NCBI RefSeq assembly: GCF_024713945.1 | Contig: NC_134682.1 | Span: 992,001-1,056,000, forward strand | Direction of reading: 5' to 3' | DNA: 64,000 bases | DNA from: Dermatophagoides farinae | Taxonomy: Eukaryota > Arthropoda > Arachnida > Sarcoptiformes > Pyroglyphidae | Notes under the pieces: generated by a model | Told to the model about the DNA's origin: nothing | Databases searched by the model: none | The model's input: only the letters and a program-made list of their open reading frames with translations | Position numbers and translations under genes: made by a program | Shown: one piece after another, positions 37,855 to 51,119 of the stretch | How the letters are laid out: each line of letters opens with the position of its first letter | Position numbering within the stretch: the stretch's first letter is position 1

Positions 37855-40420
37855 ATGGCTGATTTTGATTCATCAGCATCATCAGATTCATCGACATCCG
37901 ATCTAGATATGAAAAATTATTATAGTTTCACTTTATGGGATTTTGCCGTTTTCATTACAATGTTGGCCGCATCATCCGGTATTGGCATCTATTTTGCTTA
38001 CAAAGTAAGTGTTACAATTTGTGAAAATATGCAAATTTAAAAAAAAAAATTCTTCATTACATTTAGAATCGTAAAAATCATTCCAATAAAGAATTTCTTA
38101 CATCAAATAAATCACTGAGTCTATTTCCGGTTGCAATGTCTTTATTGGCTAGTTTTCAAAGTTCAGTCACAATTCTTGGCTATCCAGCTGAAATGTTTTA
38201 TCGTGGTACACAATTCTGGATGGTTATATTATCCAGTCTGGCTGCCAGTATGATTGCTGCCGAATTATTTTTGCCAGTTTTTTATCGTTTAAATTTCACT
38301 TCAGTTAATCAATATCTTGAACAACGTTTCAATTCATCACGTGTTCGTTTGGCCGTATCATTTTCATTTCTTTTATGTACAGTTCCATATATGGGTGTTG
38401 TTTTATATGGACCATCATTAGCATTGGAAACCGTAACCGGTCTTAGTGTAACAGCATCGATATTGATAATTGGCTGCATATGCACCCTATATACATCGAT
38501 CGGTGGTATTAAAGCTGTGGTTTGGACTGATGTTGTTCAAGTATTTCTAATGTTTGCCGGTCTATTTGTCGTTATGTTTCGAGTAAGTGTCTGTGTGTGT
38601 GTTTAACTGTTTGTTTGTTGCAATTTGTCTTTTTTCTTCTTCTTCAAGGGATTCTATCTAGCCGGTGGTATTGAAAAAGCATTCGAAACTTCACGTAAAT
38701 ATGGTCGTCTACAATTTTTCAAGTAAGTTTTCCGGAAGTTTTTGATTCTCCAAAAAAAAAATTCATTTGAACACTGATGTTTCATTGCAAAAATTTAGCT
38801 CTGAAATTAATATCTATTCAACGACAACATTCTGGAATTGTGTAATCGGCATGGGAACCATGTGGAGCGGTAATTATGCAACAAGTCAAACCGAAGTACA
38901 ACGTTATTGTAATGTGACTACACAACGTAAAGCTAAATTGTATGCAATTTTTTTTTTTTTTGATCAGAAATTCATCAATTTTTTTATTATTATTATTCAA
39001 TATAGATCATTGTATGTAAACTTTTTGGGTGTTGCATTTCTTATTAGCTGTGCTTGTCTTTGTGGTGTTGCATTATTCGGTGTTTATTATGATTGCGATC
39101 CATTGAAAACCGGTGCTATAACAAAAACTGATCAATTAATGCCACATTTTGTTATGAATCATCTTCGTCATCTACCCGGTATGGCTGGTTTATTTGTATC
39201 GTGTGTATTTAGTGCATCATTATCGACAATGAGTTCTGGTTTCAATGCATTAGCCACTGTTACATATGATGATTTTATTTCACGTACTAGTGTACGTAAA
39301 TTGCCGGAAAAACAAATTCAACAAATTAGTAAATTAATTGCATTCGGTTATGGTATGGCTGCCATTGCAATGGCATTTGTTGTTAGCCAAATAAATTCCA
39401 TTCTAGAGGCAGCCATTTCAATTGCCGGTGCACTTGTTGGACCAATGTTTGGTCTATTTTTATGCGGTATTCTTGTTCCATTTGCCAATAGTTTTGTAAG
39501 TGTCTAGTTGTATCTTTTTCTCCTTTCTTACCGTTATAATAATTATTAAATTACAGGGCGTACTTTGTGGATTATTTGTTGGCGAATTTTTCGGTCTATG
39601 GATATTGATTGGTTCGTTATTGTATCCAAAACCGGCACAAATTCTTAACAATACATCAATTGAATGTCCTACAATTTCATTTGGTGATCATCATTATCAT
39701 CATCATCATTTAAATGTTTCAAATCTGATTTCACCCGATACTTATCTTATGTTTCCATTAACAACAACAACGACAGCAACTACTACTACCACTGTATCAT
39801 CAATACCGCTATCAGATGAACGTGAAGGAATGATGAAATTATATCACATATCCTATCTATTAGTACCAGTATTTGGTTGTATCATATCATTATCATTGAG
39901 TATTATTTGTTCATTAATTTCTGGTGGTCATCGGCAAATAGCCCAAATTCGTCCTGAATATCTAAGTCATTTAGCATGGAAAATATGGCCACAAAAATTA
40001 TTACCAACGAAATATCCATATGATATTTCAAATGATCAAAACCATCACCACCACCACCAGCAGCAGCAACAACAACAACAAACACCATCAATTACAAATT
40101 CATTATCATTAATATCGAATGGTACAGCAACGGCAATAATAACGGATAAATTATCAAACAAAAGTGATTCAAATAATAATTCCAATACTAATGATCCAAC
40201 CATTTATTTACAATCAAATGGTAATAAATATCCTAAATATAATACAACATCAATGGATAAAAATACAACAACAATAAATGCCAATAATCAATCAATTACA
40301 GCCATATCGATTGTCGATGAATATGAATCTGAAAATTGTAAAAATCGTTCACAACAATCATCAACAACGAAATCAAAAAATCTTGTCAAACAAATTGCAA
40401 TCGATGAATCGTCGCCATGA
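37855..40420 (+). CDS. SLC5 sodium/solute symporter, SMVT/SMCT-like
   Basis: Six exons, 37855-38004, 38067-38582, 38649-38722, 38799-38939, 39006-39495 and 39557-40420, give 744 residues. This is a plasma-membrane sodium-coupled transporter of the SSF family, nearest by eye to the multivitamin (SLC5A6) and monocarboxylate (SLC5A8/12) branch found across arthropods. About thirteen hydrophobic helices are spread over residues 28-530. Diagnostic segments are GGIKAVVWTDVVQ before TM6, GNYATSQTEVQRY, and the sodium-site helix SASLSTMSSGFNALATVTYD, whose SxxSS residues bind the second sodium ion in the family. The last exon has a His/Thr-rich loop (about 505-545 of the chain) followed by one more helix, then a Gln/Asn-rich cytosolic C-terminus longer than in vertebrate members. 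Substrate cannot be settled from sequence. The gene is convergent with the next, minus-strand gene. Confidence 0.92.
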
Positions 40421-41108
40421 CAAACGAACAAAAAACAAAAAAAAAACAAAAACAACAAATGACAACAACGATAGATTGAATTTTTCATTTTTTTTCTGTT
40501 TATTTTGGTTTAAAAACAAAAAAAAATTGTTGTAAATATTCGTGATAATCACATCGAAAGTTATCGATTTATCGATATATATTCTAAACACAAACACACA
40601 CACACACACACACTTACATATCAAAATGAAATTAAAACAACAAATCATTATCATTGGCAGAAAATTATTTTTTTTTCTTTCTATAGCAAATTCTAATTTC
40701 AAATTCAATACATTCAATACATTAATATATATATCCACCTTCCATTGACTATCTATCTAATTGGTTATAATCGAAATTTCCATTTTCCTATAATTATATA
40801 TATACACCACCAAATATATGAATGTTAAATTTTTTTTTGTTTGTTTGTTTTTATTTTCAAAATAAATTTTTTACAAAAAAAAAAAAAACAACAACAACAA
40901 AAAAATCGATTGATTTCACATTGATCGGTTTTTTTCAATTATAATAAAATTAATATTATTCATTATTCATTATGATGATGATGATTTTTGATAATTACAA
41001 AAAAAAAATTTTTTCATTTAAATAATAAAAAACAACAAAAAAAATAAGATGAGATCATGGTGAATGGATTGCTATAATGGCAATGTATATGATATATATA
41101 ATTATATT
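40421..41108. other. Convergent 3' spacer
   Basis: It holds the SLC5 3' UTR (AATAAA near 40860) and the 3' UTR of the minus-strand gene, with a CA run near 40588-40612. No coding feature is visible. Confidence 0.6.
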
Positions 41109-41822
41109 TTAAATTGAATAACTACTCATTATCGATGACATAGATGAACGATGATGATGATGATGTTGATGGCAACTAAAAAAATCATCATCATCATTAT
41201 CACTGTTGCTAATACTGATGATGCTGCTGTTTTTGCTGCTGCCAATATCATCATTACTACTATTATTACTACTACTATTATCATCATCAGTAATTATTGT
41301 TGTTGTTGTCAATAAACTTGTTGCTTCACTTGAATTTCTTTTCATAGTTTTCATTAATGGTGATAATTTTTTCAAATAATAATGTCTTCGATATAATTTC
41401 CATGTCAATATAATGGTTGTAATAAAAAACAATATCAAACAAATTAATTGTGAAACAAATATGGTCAAAATTAATGACCAAAATCTTGAACAATCGGATG
41501 AATTTTCTGAATAATCACCACAATCAAAATTTGATAGATCAGCATAATCACGTAACATTTCACCGGATAATAATTTTCGTATATTTTCTGGCTGTTCACA
41601 ATGATCATTTGCTTTATTTTCAAAATAACGACGAAATTGCCAATAAACACAACAAATTGGCTGTCGATATTGTTGGAAATAAATTTGTACAATTTTCATT
41701 GAACAATCAATACCATCATAAAGACCGACTAAATCGGAAACTGAATCGAAAAAACCAAATTGTTGATATGAATCATGGATCATCGATGAGAATAGAACGA
41801 GAAATAAAATAATTTTGGACAT
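41109..41822 (-). CDS. Secreted-entry Cys-rich membrane protein, orphan
   Basis: I do not recognise the family. This is a single-exon gene of 237 residues. A signal peptide (MSKIILFLVLFSSMIHDSYQ) is followed by an ectodomain of about 95 residues with seven cysteines (CSMKI, CCVYW, HCEQP, DCGDY, DCSRF). A transmembrane helix at about 116-141 (LILTIFVSQLICLILFFITT) comes next, then a basic juxtamembrane stretch. The cytosolic tail is Ser/Asn/Asp/His-rich and partly microsatellite-encoded. This is a type I receptor-like or accessory layout. Its start faces gene A of the CRF-BP-like cluster across 1.3 kb. The non-repetitive N-terminal 160 residues argue for a real gene. Confidence 0.7.
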   Translation of the reverse strand: MSKIILFLVLFSSMIHDSYQQFGFFDSVSDLVGLYDGIDCSMKIVQIYFQQYRQPICCVYWQFRRYFENKANDHCEQPENIRKLLSGEMLRDYADLSNFDCGDYSENSSDCSRFWSLILTIFVSQLICLILFFITTIILTWKLYRRHYYLKKLSPLMKTMKRNSSEATSLLTTTTIITDDDNSSSNNSSNDDIGSSKNSSIISISNSDNDDDDFFSCHQHHHHHRSSMSSIMSSYSI

Positions 41823-43140
41823 TTTTTTTTAAATTTTTTTCACAAATCAGATTATCAGTTGTTGCTGATTTTCTATAGATTTTTAGCCGTTGTACACTTG
41901 TTGGATACTAAGTTAATCTTCTGGTCATCTGTGGTTCTTTATAAGCATTGAAAAATGACAAAAAAAAAGAAAAGAAAAATAAGTAATTATGATAATGACC
42001 GAGTGAAATTTTTTTTCTTTTCGCGAAGGATAGATAAGGTGATTCCTTGTTCTTTTTGGTTTCTTAGATTCTTATGATTTTGTTTTTTTTTTTTTTTTTT
42101 TTTTTGTTAATCATTTTTTATTTCAAATACGACAAGCAATAGTGACGCGATTATCATCATCATTATCTATTATCTTTTCGATTGACAACATCAAGCGTCA
42201 TAATCGTCGATCATTGATAAATTTAGGGAAATTACAAAAGCAACAATGACAACAACAACAACAACAACAATCACTATCATCATCATCATCTTCTTCATCA
42301 TCATCATTAAACATTGATAATGAATTTTATCCATATAATTAATCACATTTTATTCCAGATTGAACAAGAAAAAATCATTTGTAATGCTAAAAAACTTAAT
42401 GTTTTTATATATTATAAAAGCATTGATGATGATGTTGCACATATATTAATGATGTGCATGTGATAAATTTGAATATTTTAACCATTTGTTGTTGTTGTTG
42501 TTGTCGTCGTTGTTGTTGTTGTTGTTGTTATTGAATTTTTTTTTTGTAGAAAAAACAACAACAAGGAAAACAGCATGATGACGACAGCTTCACATCGTTA
42601 ATGTTGACGTTGAAACATGAGCTTAATAACAAATGAAATGGACGATGAAACGAGAAAAAAAACCACTGCAATAAGCCGAAACACAAATACAATAAATGTG
42701 AATATTAAATTTTCAATTTCAATTTTTTTTTTGTTACTTACACACAAACAAACAAACAGACAGGCACATGAAGAATATGTTCCCGGGAACAATGGAAGAT
42801 CATCTTAAGATGATTCGATGATTCGGAGATAATGGTGATGGTGATCATTTAAACCAAAATTTGGAAATCGAAACAAGAAAAAAAAGTGAGAAACAAACAC
42901 AAAATTAATCAATTAATTAAAAAAAAAAAAAAAGAATTATTAATCAAATTAATCACCAGAAATCAATCAGAAATTTATAAATATTTTACAAATAGCTGAC
43001 CAATAATTCTAATTTATTTATTTTTTTTAATTCTGAATTTTACTTCGATCTTTTTTGTTTTGCATATTTTTTTCCCACTTGGTTTTCCCATTTTTTTCTC
43101 TCCGTTTTTTTTTGTTCGTTTGTTTTGACCACAAAACAAA
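41823..43140. other. Divergent spacer before the CRF-BP-like cluster
   Basis: It has a T run at about 42083-42105, CAA and ATC runs near 42248-42305 and GTT/GTC runs near 42487-42530. A TATA-like TTTATAAATATT lies near 42973. Short open frames around 42600-42800 are repeat-driven. No gene is supported. Confidence 0.55.
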
Positions 43141-46100
43141 ATGTCAATTCAACAACATTTTAATCATTTGATCATCATCATTTTATTGATGATTTTTCAA
43201 ATAATTTCAGCATCTAATTCTTCTGGAAACAAACCAATCATTGGATCTAAATTAACTGGTTTGCATTTTCTGAATTTTATTTTGAAAAAAAAAATTTATC
43301 ATCATCATAATTCATAATAATTGTTTTTATTTTTCAAACAACAGATTGTGATGTATTAATAAAACAAGCAGGACAATATCGGGTGAAAATAGCTGAAATG
43401 TTAATGGATAAAGAATGTCGTATTTATATATTATCGGAAAATGTACGAACATTTGTATCATTAAAATATGATAATGGTAACATTCAATGTAATGATAATG
43501 AATATGTTGGATATTATGATGGCTGGTATTGGTATGATCAATATTTTCCTGTTAAACGTGATCGTCAACATGTTAAACGTGATCAAGATAAAACGATATG
43601 CCATAAAAATAGACAAGTGAATAAAAATCCGGTTTGGATGTCACAAAATGCTGGACAAATTTATTATCGTATACAAAAAGTAAATACTGGTTTTGATTTT
43701 ACTGTTCAATTTAAACCTCAAGAATCGGGTAAGTTGGGTTTATTTTTATCATTTCAATTTTTTTTATAATAAATCACTATATATATATTTTGAATTATTT
43801 TTCGTCTTTGTGGTTTTTTTTTTAAAGCTGCGGTTAGTTTCCTTATGGCCAAACCAAACGGAACATATAAATTTGAACTTTTTGCTGAAAATCGAGAAAA
43901 TATTGTACTATCATTATATATTTTACAGCCACCATTTTTAATACGAACATTTGAAGGTATGATGATGAAAATTTTAACACTTGATGTTGGTGATTATTCA
44001 AAAAATAGACAGCCTGGTAAATGGCCTAGTCCAGTATGTAAAATATATTTTCTTCTTTGGTTGGTGTGTGTGTTTATAATAATAATAATTTTTTTTCATT
44101 TCTTATATTCAAAACAAAAGTGTGATAAAAGTGGACGAAATAATTATGTACAAATAGGTGGTTATTTGGGCGAACCTGAATCTCCTTTGGATGAATTACA
44201 AGTATATTATGATGTTTGTAATGAAAATAGTTGTAAGAATTTTTTTTTGTTGCTTTATTTTCCAATCATTTTTTTTGCGCATCCATTCATTCATTCATTC
44301 ATTCATTCATTCATTCATTCATTCATTCATTCATTCATATTCATTTTTAGTTAATCATCAATTTCCAATAATATGTCCAAATATTGTTGTACGTATGGTG
44401 GTTAGAAAATTGCTAACACAAATTATTGAATTTCAATTTCGACCAATGTCAACAATGGAGGTATTCAAAACATTACATTCGGAACCATTACGTTTAACTT
44501 GTTCAAAACATTCATCAACAAAATTTCCAACGATACCGATGCCAGTGATTGATTTGTTTGATGATAAGCCATATACAGAAGATGATGATTGTAAGTGTTT
44601 TGAAAAACCACAGAATGAAATATTTAAAATTATTTGCTGTTTTTGTTTTTCTTGCCTATAGATTGTCATCATTTGCTCAAAGAAGAAGGCTATTATTTTA
44701 TGAGAGTCGATGGATTAACATTTAGACGTGAATGTGCTGTTTTTTTATTGGCACCACCAAGATTTCTTATCGAAGTAGAAATGGTACAAATACATTTACC
44801 ACAGTTATTTTCATGTGATTATTATGGTAAAGGTAAAACACATTTAGACTTTTTCGATGGTTGGGATTATCACCGGGAATATATACCAAACGATGAACAT
44901 TCGAAAAAAACATTTAGACAACGTATGGAAACAACATGTGCATATGTTATTGGACAAGAATTTGGTTTTAATAAGCAAAAAAAAATATTTCGTTCATCAC
45001 AAAATATTGCACAACTTCTTTATCTTTATGAACATCCAACAATAACAATTATCGATACTAAACTTGGATTTTATTTTCATCTTCGTTTTATTTTTGATCC
45101 TTATCGTAAGTGATTTTCTATTTGGCCAATCTTGAATGATTAATAATTTTATTGATTAATTAATTATGTTTCTATTCAAAACAAACAAAAAAATTTTAGC
45201 TTGTAATACCGTTGTTCATTTAATTGCAACAACCGATGGATATTTACCGACATATTTGGTACAGAATAATAATGTAAAACATCCAACAAATTGTTCCATT
45301 TATTTGGTTGAATCACCATGGGAAAGAACAAAAATAACTGGAATATTATTGAATTTTATTGATTATGATATTGGTAATTTTCCAAAACCACTGCGAACGA
45401 AACGATATTCGCAAAAATATGATGAACAATGTACAGGATTAAGCTTGGAAGATTATGCCGAAGTTGATGGTGGCCTTGTATTTGGTTTCGTTACACATAT
45501 TAAACCATCTAAATATCAATGGTGTACGGATGTCAAAACAAATCAAAGTTGTAAGTTGGTTGTTTGAACACAAACGAAAAAAAAAAACATTGAATCAATA
45601 CTTTTTCTCTCTCTCTCCCTATAACAATAACAATAGTCGATGTTGTACTTAACGGTTGTCGTAGTTCAGTCATTCATCTGGTATCCAGTGGAAAATCACA
45701 TAATTCTGTTGTATTTAATGTACAACCATTATGGATTCGAGATCCAACAAAACATCCGGAACCAGATCGATTTGTGCATTTAAATTTATTTAATATGTCT
45801 TGTACAGATCATCCAAAAAATGATCCTACTAAACCTGTTGCATTGAACCGAAGTAGTAAGTAGAGAGTATATTTTTGTTGTTTTTTTATAAAAATGATCT
45901 GATTTTAATCATCATCATCATTATTAATATTATCGTGATATATTAATATTAATAGTATGTAATGGACTGATCACTAAACCTGGTTATTATTATTATCGTG
46001 AAACAAAACAAACATTTGAAGAATGTCGTACCACTGTTCTGGCTGATCGTTTTACATTGATTGATTTATCATTTTTTAAAGTCGATTTTACATGTGATGA

Positions 46101-47039
46101 TAATCAATATGTTAATTTGGTTGATGGTATATTGTTTAAAAAAAGATATTGGCCACAAACTGGTGTAGATCATAGTAGTAAAGATGATGAAGATCGTATT
46201 CATCATGTTTGTCAAGGTCGTCCAAAAAAAATACGCACCGAACAGAATGCAGCACAAATTCATTTTCGTTTAAAAGTAAATCAAGGTTTCTTGTTTCATG
46301 TTAATTTCGAAAAACAACCATTACCACGTAAGTTTGGTTTTTTTTCAAAAAAATTTTTTTCAATCACCAATTTTTTTTTCTTCAAACAAAAAATATTCCA
46401 GTCTGTCATACAATTATACCAGCTGGAGAACAAAACAATGAAGAAGTGTATCGTCTTCAAAGTGTAAATGGTGACAAACCTTGTTCGATTACATTGGCAT
46501 TATTACCTTATATAAAAACAAATTCTTCAATCAGGGCAATGGTTATAACTATAATGCAATCAAAATTTGATAATGTAGAAGAATTATTTTCCATTGAATC
46601 ACATAAAATTTGTATGCACGATAAACGATTATGTACAGCAAAGAATCTACCAAATTATGCATTAATTGGTGGCCAAAATGATGCCATACAAAATGAACGA
46701 TTATCACGAAAAGGTTTAGAATATTGTTTACCGATACCATATCCGCCGTTGGATTTTCTTGTAGCCGAATGTGATGTAGTTACCATACGTTTAATATCTA
46801 GACAGAATGATGATAATAATAATAATCATAATGAAAAAAATAAGAACAACGATGTAAATAGAAATTGGATTGATTTAAAATTTGCAATACAACAAAAATT
46901 GGTACCTGAACCAAGAATACCATTCGATGATTATATTTTATATCAATTCAATTGTACATATCTTTTAAGAATGGGTAATTATGTACCGAATTGGCATAAT
47001 GATAAAATTGGAAAATATGATGATGATCATCAATTATAA
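43141..47039 (+). CDS. CRF-BP-like protein A, three modules
   Basis: Ten exons: 43141-43258, 43345-43728, 43828-44033, 44121-44232, 44351-44590, 44662-45105, 45200-45550, 45637-45855, 45956-46327, 46402-47039, giving 1027 residues. A signal peptide (1-24, ending QIISA) precedes three CRF-BP modules at about 40-353, 354-691 and 692-1027. Each keeps the family order: Cys pair 1 around GxY, the DGW-type turn (YYDGWYW, FFDGWDY, LVDGILF), SQN/EQN with a YR-type strand, the PCN-type start of the second half, DYxEIGG-like, and CPNxxxR or RLVSSG-like strands. Module 1 lacks both cysteines of pair 3 (AAVSFLM and ENIVLSLY instead of PCN and NCS). CRF-BPs are secreted proteins that sequester CRF-like peptides. 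Binding here is not shown. Module edges are phase-1 introns. Confidence 0.85.
44285..44339 (+). repeat. (ATTC)n microsatellite in gene A intron
   Basis: About thirteen ATTC units lie inside the intron between exons 4 and 5. It produces a spurious open frame of HSFI repeats. Confidence 0.9.
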
Positions 47040-47428
47040 TAATTGATTAAATTAAAGCATTGATTTGAATTTAGAATATAAATTGTAAATTGTTATTGTG
47101 AACAATTTGATTTAATTTGATATTTATCAAAAAAAAATGAAAAAAAATTGAAAAAAATTGAAAAAAATTGAAAAATCGAATTTTTTTCCCAGTTTTTTGT
47201 TTGTTCGTAGCCATATAAAAACATTCGATAGTGAATAATGTAAATTTTCATCTGAATTTTTTTTTTCTTTCTTTTTCTTGTTTTTTCTTTGTGTGTTTGT
47301 TTGTTAACGACGACGATAAAGTTTCTTTTTTTTTAAATATTCTTGTTGCTGTTGTGTGTTTTTTACATTTTTTTCATTTATTTAATTCATTCATCACTAA
47401 CTGAGTAAACACACAAATACTAATCATT
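47040..47428. other. Gene A to gene B spacer
   Basis: A 390-base spacer with a repeated GAAAAAAATT element near 47138-47175 and a TATA-like TATAAAA at 47214-47220, about 215 bases before the gene B start codon. It presumably holds the 3' end of A and the promoter of B. Confidence 0.5.
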
Positions 47429-50400
47429 ATGAGAAAATTTCATCATTGGCTCAAATCATCATGTTTGTTGCTGATGTTGATGATTGTCATTGAATTATCG
47501 AATGCTGGTGATCCAATCACCTATAATGTTATTGGTCCTGAAGGTATGTTTTGTTCATCATATATTTGTTATATCGTTTCATTAAAATTCATTTTTTGTT
47601 TTGTTTTTTGTCAAATAATTTTAGATGCTGAAATGGAACTTGGTACCGAAGGTGTTTATTCGGTAACCGTTTCACAACAAATGCATGATACACAATGTTC
47701 TATATATCTAATTGCACCAATTGATAAACTAGTAATGGTTACATTTATACAAAAAGCTGGCGCATATTCATGTGATAGTTCTAATAGTAAAATTGAAACA
47801 TTTGATTCATGGGTTTTTTATGATCATTCATTTCCGGCAATCGATGATCCTGGTAATAAATTTTTGCAAAGGAAAAAAAAATTTTGCGAACCAAATACTG
47901 TGACTACGTTTTCATATAATGCCGGTATGATAGTGTATCGTTTAAAATATGGTGGTGGTTTCATATTTAAATTGGAATTTATTCATAATCCGACACCATG
48001 TTCAATATTTATACCGGGATCAGAGAATAGTGATGGCAAAATACGTTTAGATTATAATCAAAAAATTCCAAAAAAATTGCACTATTTATATATTACAAAC
48101 ACCAATGACAAAAGGTCGTTTTCAAGGTTTAACATTACAAATAACAAGTATTAAAATGGGTCATGAACATGAACCAACTGTTTCATTACCATATTCGGTA
48201 TGTTCATATATTGTTGTTGGTAATCAAGATTTGATAATCAATTTTTTTTTCATTCTTTACACTCCAACTTCTCTCTCCCCGAACACAAAGTGTCATAGAT
48301 TTTCCGGAATAACAAATCCAAATTTTGTCGAAATAGGTGGCTGGGGTGATCCACCTGGATTTCATTCACATGAAATGACAGTTTCAGTTGATTTTTGTAG
48401 CCGATCTTATTGTAAGTAAAATGACCACTAATTCGAAATGAAATTCATCAACTTTTTTTTTCGACATAGATGATAAACCATTTCCAGTACTTTGTCCAAA
48501 TATTGGCATTCGATTACATATAGAAGATTATATACCAGATCAACATATTGAAGTAAGATATCGACCAATATCAAAAAATTTGATTAGTTCATTATCAAAT
48601 GCACCTGTTAAATTAACTTGTCCAAAAGTACCATCGGATATATTTCCACAAGTTCCTGTAGGATTAGATTCTAGTGGTAAATATTTTCAAAGAGAAAAAG
48701 AAAATTTGAAATATCCATTCAATTGATTATTTATTATAATCTATTTATTTAGCTTGTCGACAATCAATTACTGAACCAGGATACTATACAATGTCCGTTG
48801 TCCATCATAATGTTAGACAATATTGTGCTATGTATTTTATTGCACCACCAAGTTTTCTTGTTGAAATTGAATTAATGAATTTACGAATTGGAGAAGATGA
48901 TTCTATCACCGAATGTAATGGTCATGATTTTATTAATCTAATCGATGGATGGTATTATAATCTTGAATATATACCACATTATATTGATCATTTAAAAACG
49001 ATTGATGAACGTACATTTAAAGCATGCCAAACAGAAACAATCGCATTTCTACGTAAAGGTGGAAGAAGATTTTTTCGTACATCACAAAATATTGGACAAA
49101 TTGATTATCGTTCATCAAAAGTTGGAACAACAATTACGTTTCGTATACGATTTCATTTTGTTAAAGAACCATGTAATGTATTCTATGCAGTTGATGATAT
49201 TCCTAATAATGCCGTATATATAACTCGGAATTATCGTCAATCAATCATTTGTGCAACATATTTTGTTAAAGAATTATGGCGTCCAACACCAATCGATGGT
49301 TTATTGATTAATGTTATTAGCTATAATATTGGTAATAGTAGTGGTGGCATAAAAAAAGAACAAGATTTAAAAAAACATATGAAAAAACCATGTATTAGCC
49401 ACAAATATTTAGCAAGTGATTGGGTCGAATTTGATGGTGGTATACATTTTGGTCTTACATCGAAAATGAAACCAGATGATTTTCAAATCTGTAACGATGC
49501 ACCAATCAAACAGTTTCCATTTGCAGCATTGATTCGTTGTCAAGATGTTGCCATACGTATGGTTTCACAACATCCACAAAGACCAAATAATTTTATACAA
49601 TTTAGCGTGATGAGAGTATTGAAAAATACAATTGATAAAATGGCAATTACTGACACTGTTAAAGAATTTACCTGTTTAAATAAACCAAAATCTTGGGAAA
49701 CATTTCCATTGTCTTTGGATCCAGATAGTAAGTGTGATGGCATATTGTTGTTGTTGTTTTATCTATAAAAACAATTTTTTTTTCTCTCTCTCTCTCTCTT
49801 CCACCATAGATTGTAATGAACAAATGATTTGGAATGAAGGTCTTTATGGATTGAATGCAATGAACAACATAATAGGAAAACAATGTTCCATTGTTGTTGT
49901 TGCCGATCATACACAATTGGTTGATATTGATATCGAAGAAAGAGATATTAAATGTGATGGAGTAGAATCATTTATAAAAATTATTGATGGCTGGATTCAT
50001 AATTATGATGGTGATGGGGAACATATCTGGCCAAATAATGAGGATCATCCGAAAAAATCACTTTTAAAACGAACGGAAAATATTTGTGGAAGAAAACGAA
50101 TAGTGATACGTTCATCACAGAATATAGCACAAATTGTTTATAAAATTTCTGAAACTAGTCGTGGATTTAGGATCAAAATTGCATTCGTTAGTAATACAGA
50201 TTCTCGTAAGTAGTTGAGATATATTTAATTGAAAAATCAATTCATCAATCAATCATCGATTTTTTTTAAAACTTTACAATAGCCTGTAATATGGTTATTC
50301 GTGCACGTGATCGAACGATGAATCAAAAATCATATAAAATGCAAACACCACAACATCATTCAGGACCAAGTGTTTGTACATTTCTTGTGCTTGATTCACC

Positions 50401-51119
50401 ATGGGATCAACAAACATTATCCGGTTTATTGTTTCGTATACATAAATTACAAATTCATGGTGAATTTCCAGGATGTAGTTCAGCAAAAAATTCGGTAAGA
50501 GAATTATTCATCAATGGGGGTGATTTTTGTTTTAATTAAATTTTTAACCATTCCTCTTTTCAGTGTTCAATATCGGGAAGCAATGATTATATAAAATTAT
50601 ATGGTGATAATACTATAGATTTTACCAAGAAATTGGTGGATAATGGTTTTGAATTCTGTTATAAACCAGATGAATATCCAGGTATGTTATTATTATCTTT
50701 TAAAAAAAGAAGATTAAATTCTAATTCTAATTTTGTGTAAATATTTGTAAAAAAAAGTACAATATCTAGTTCGTTTCTGTCGTAATGCAGCTCTACGTTT
50801 GGTATCAAGTGGTCAATTTAAAAATTATATTGAATTCTCATTAGCACCATTACGTGATACACAATTAGTGCCGGCAATGCCATTCGGTCAATATATACCA
50901 TACAATCATTTTTGTAAACGACCACAATGGACAAAACCACATATAAAAACAATATTGGATATGCAATATCCTAAAATGCGTGAATTTTTTGATTTTATTG
51001 ATGAAGAACCAAAACCATTTGATCTGTTTCATACATTCAAAAATACACGTCTTACAACACCATGGAATGGACAACGATTTCCACCAATTGAAGAATTTCC
51101 TGATTTGAGAAAAAAATGA
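47429..51119 (+). CDS. CRF-BP-like protein B, three modules, with apparent frameshift
   Basis: Nine exons: 47429-47543, 47625-48197, 48291-48411, 48470-48676, 48753-49727, 49810-50205, 50283-50494, 50564-50681, 50758-51119. A signal peptide (1-26, ending ELSNA) leads into three CRF-BP modules (about 39-338, 339-663, 664-1025). Modules 2 and 3 have all ten cysteines and clear motifs (LIDGWYY, TSQNIGQIDYR; IIDGWIH, SSQNIAQIVYK, LVSSGQF). Module 1 is more divergent: FDSW for DGW, and Ala for the first cysteine although its partner (DTQCSIYL) remains. Within exon 2 the frame changes in a run of seven A at 48070-48076. After the run the family pattern resumes in the other frame (NCTIYILQTP). One extra A explains it: sequence error, polymorphism or a broken gene. 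Exon 5 is a whole module without introns. Confidence 0.8.
48070..48076 (+). other. Apparent +1 frame change in gene B
   Basis: Seven consecutive A bases interrupt an otherwise continuous CRF-BP module. Upstream, codons read IRLDYNQKIP; downstream, the homologous NCTIYILQ strand is in the next frame. All downstream exon phases agree with the second frame. Confidence 0.75.

Noticed and set aside
44158-44661. Open frame with HSFI repeats
   Set aside because: It is produced by the ATTC microsatellite in a gene A intron. The true exons on both sides join in another frame.
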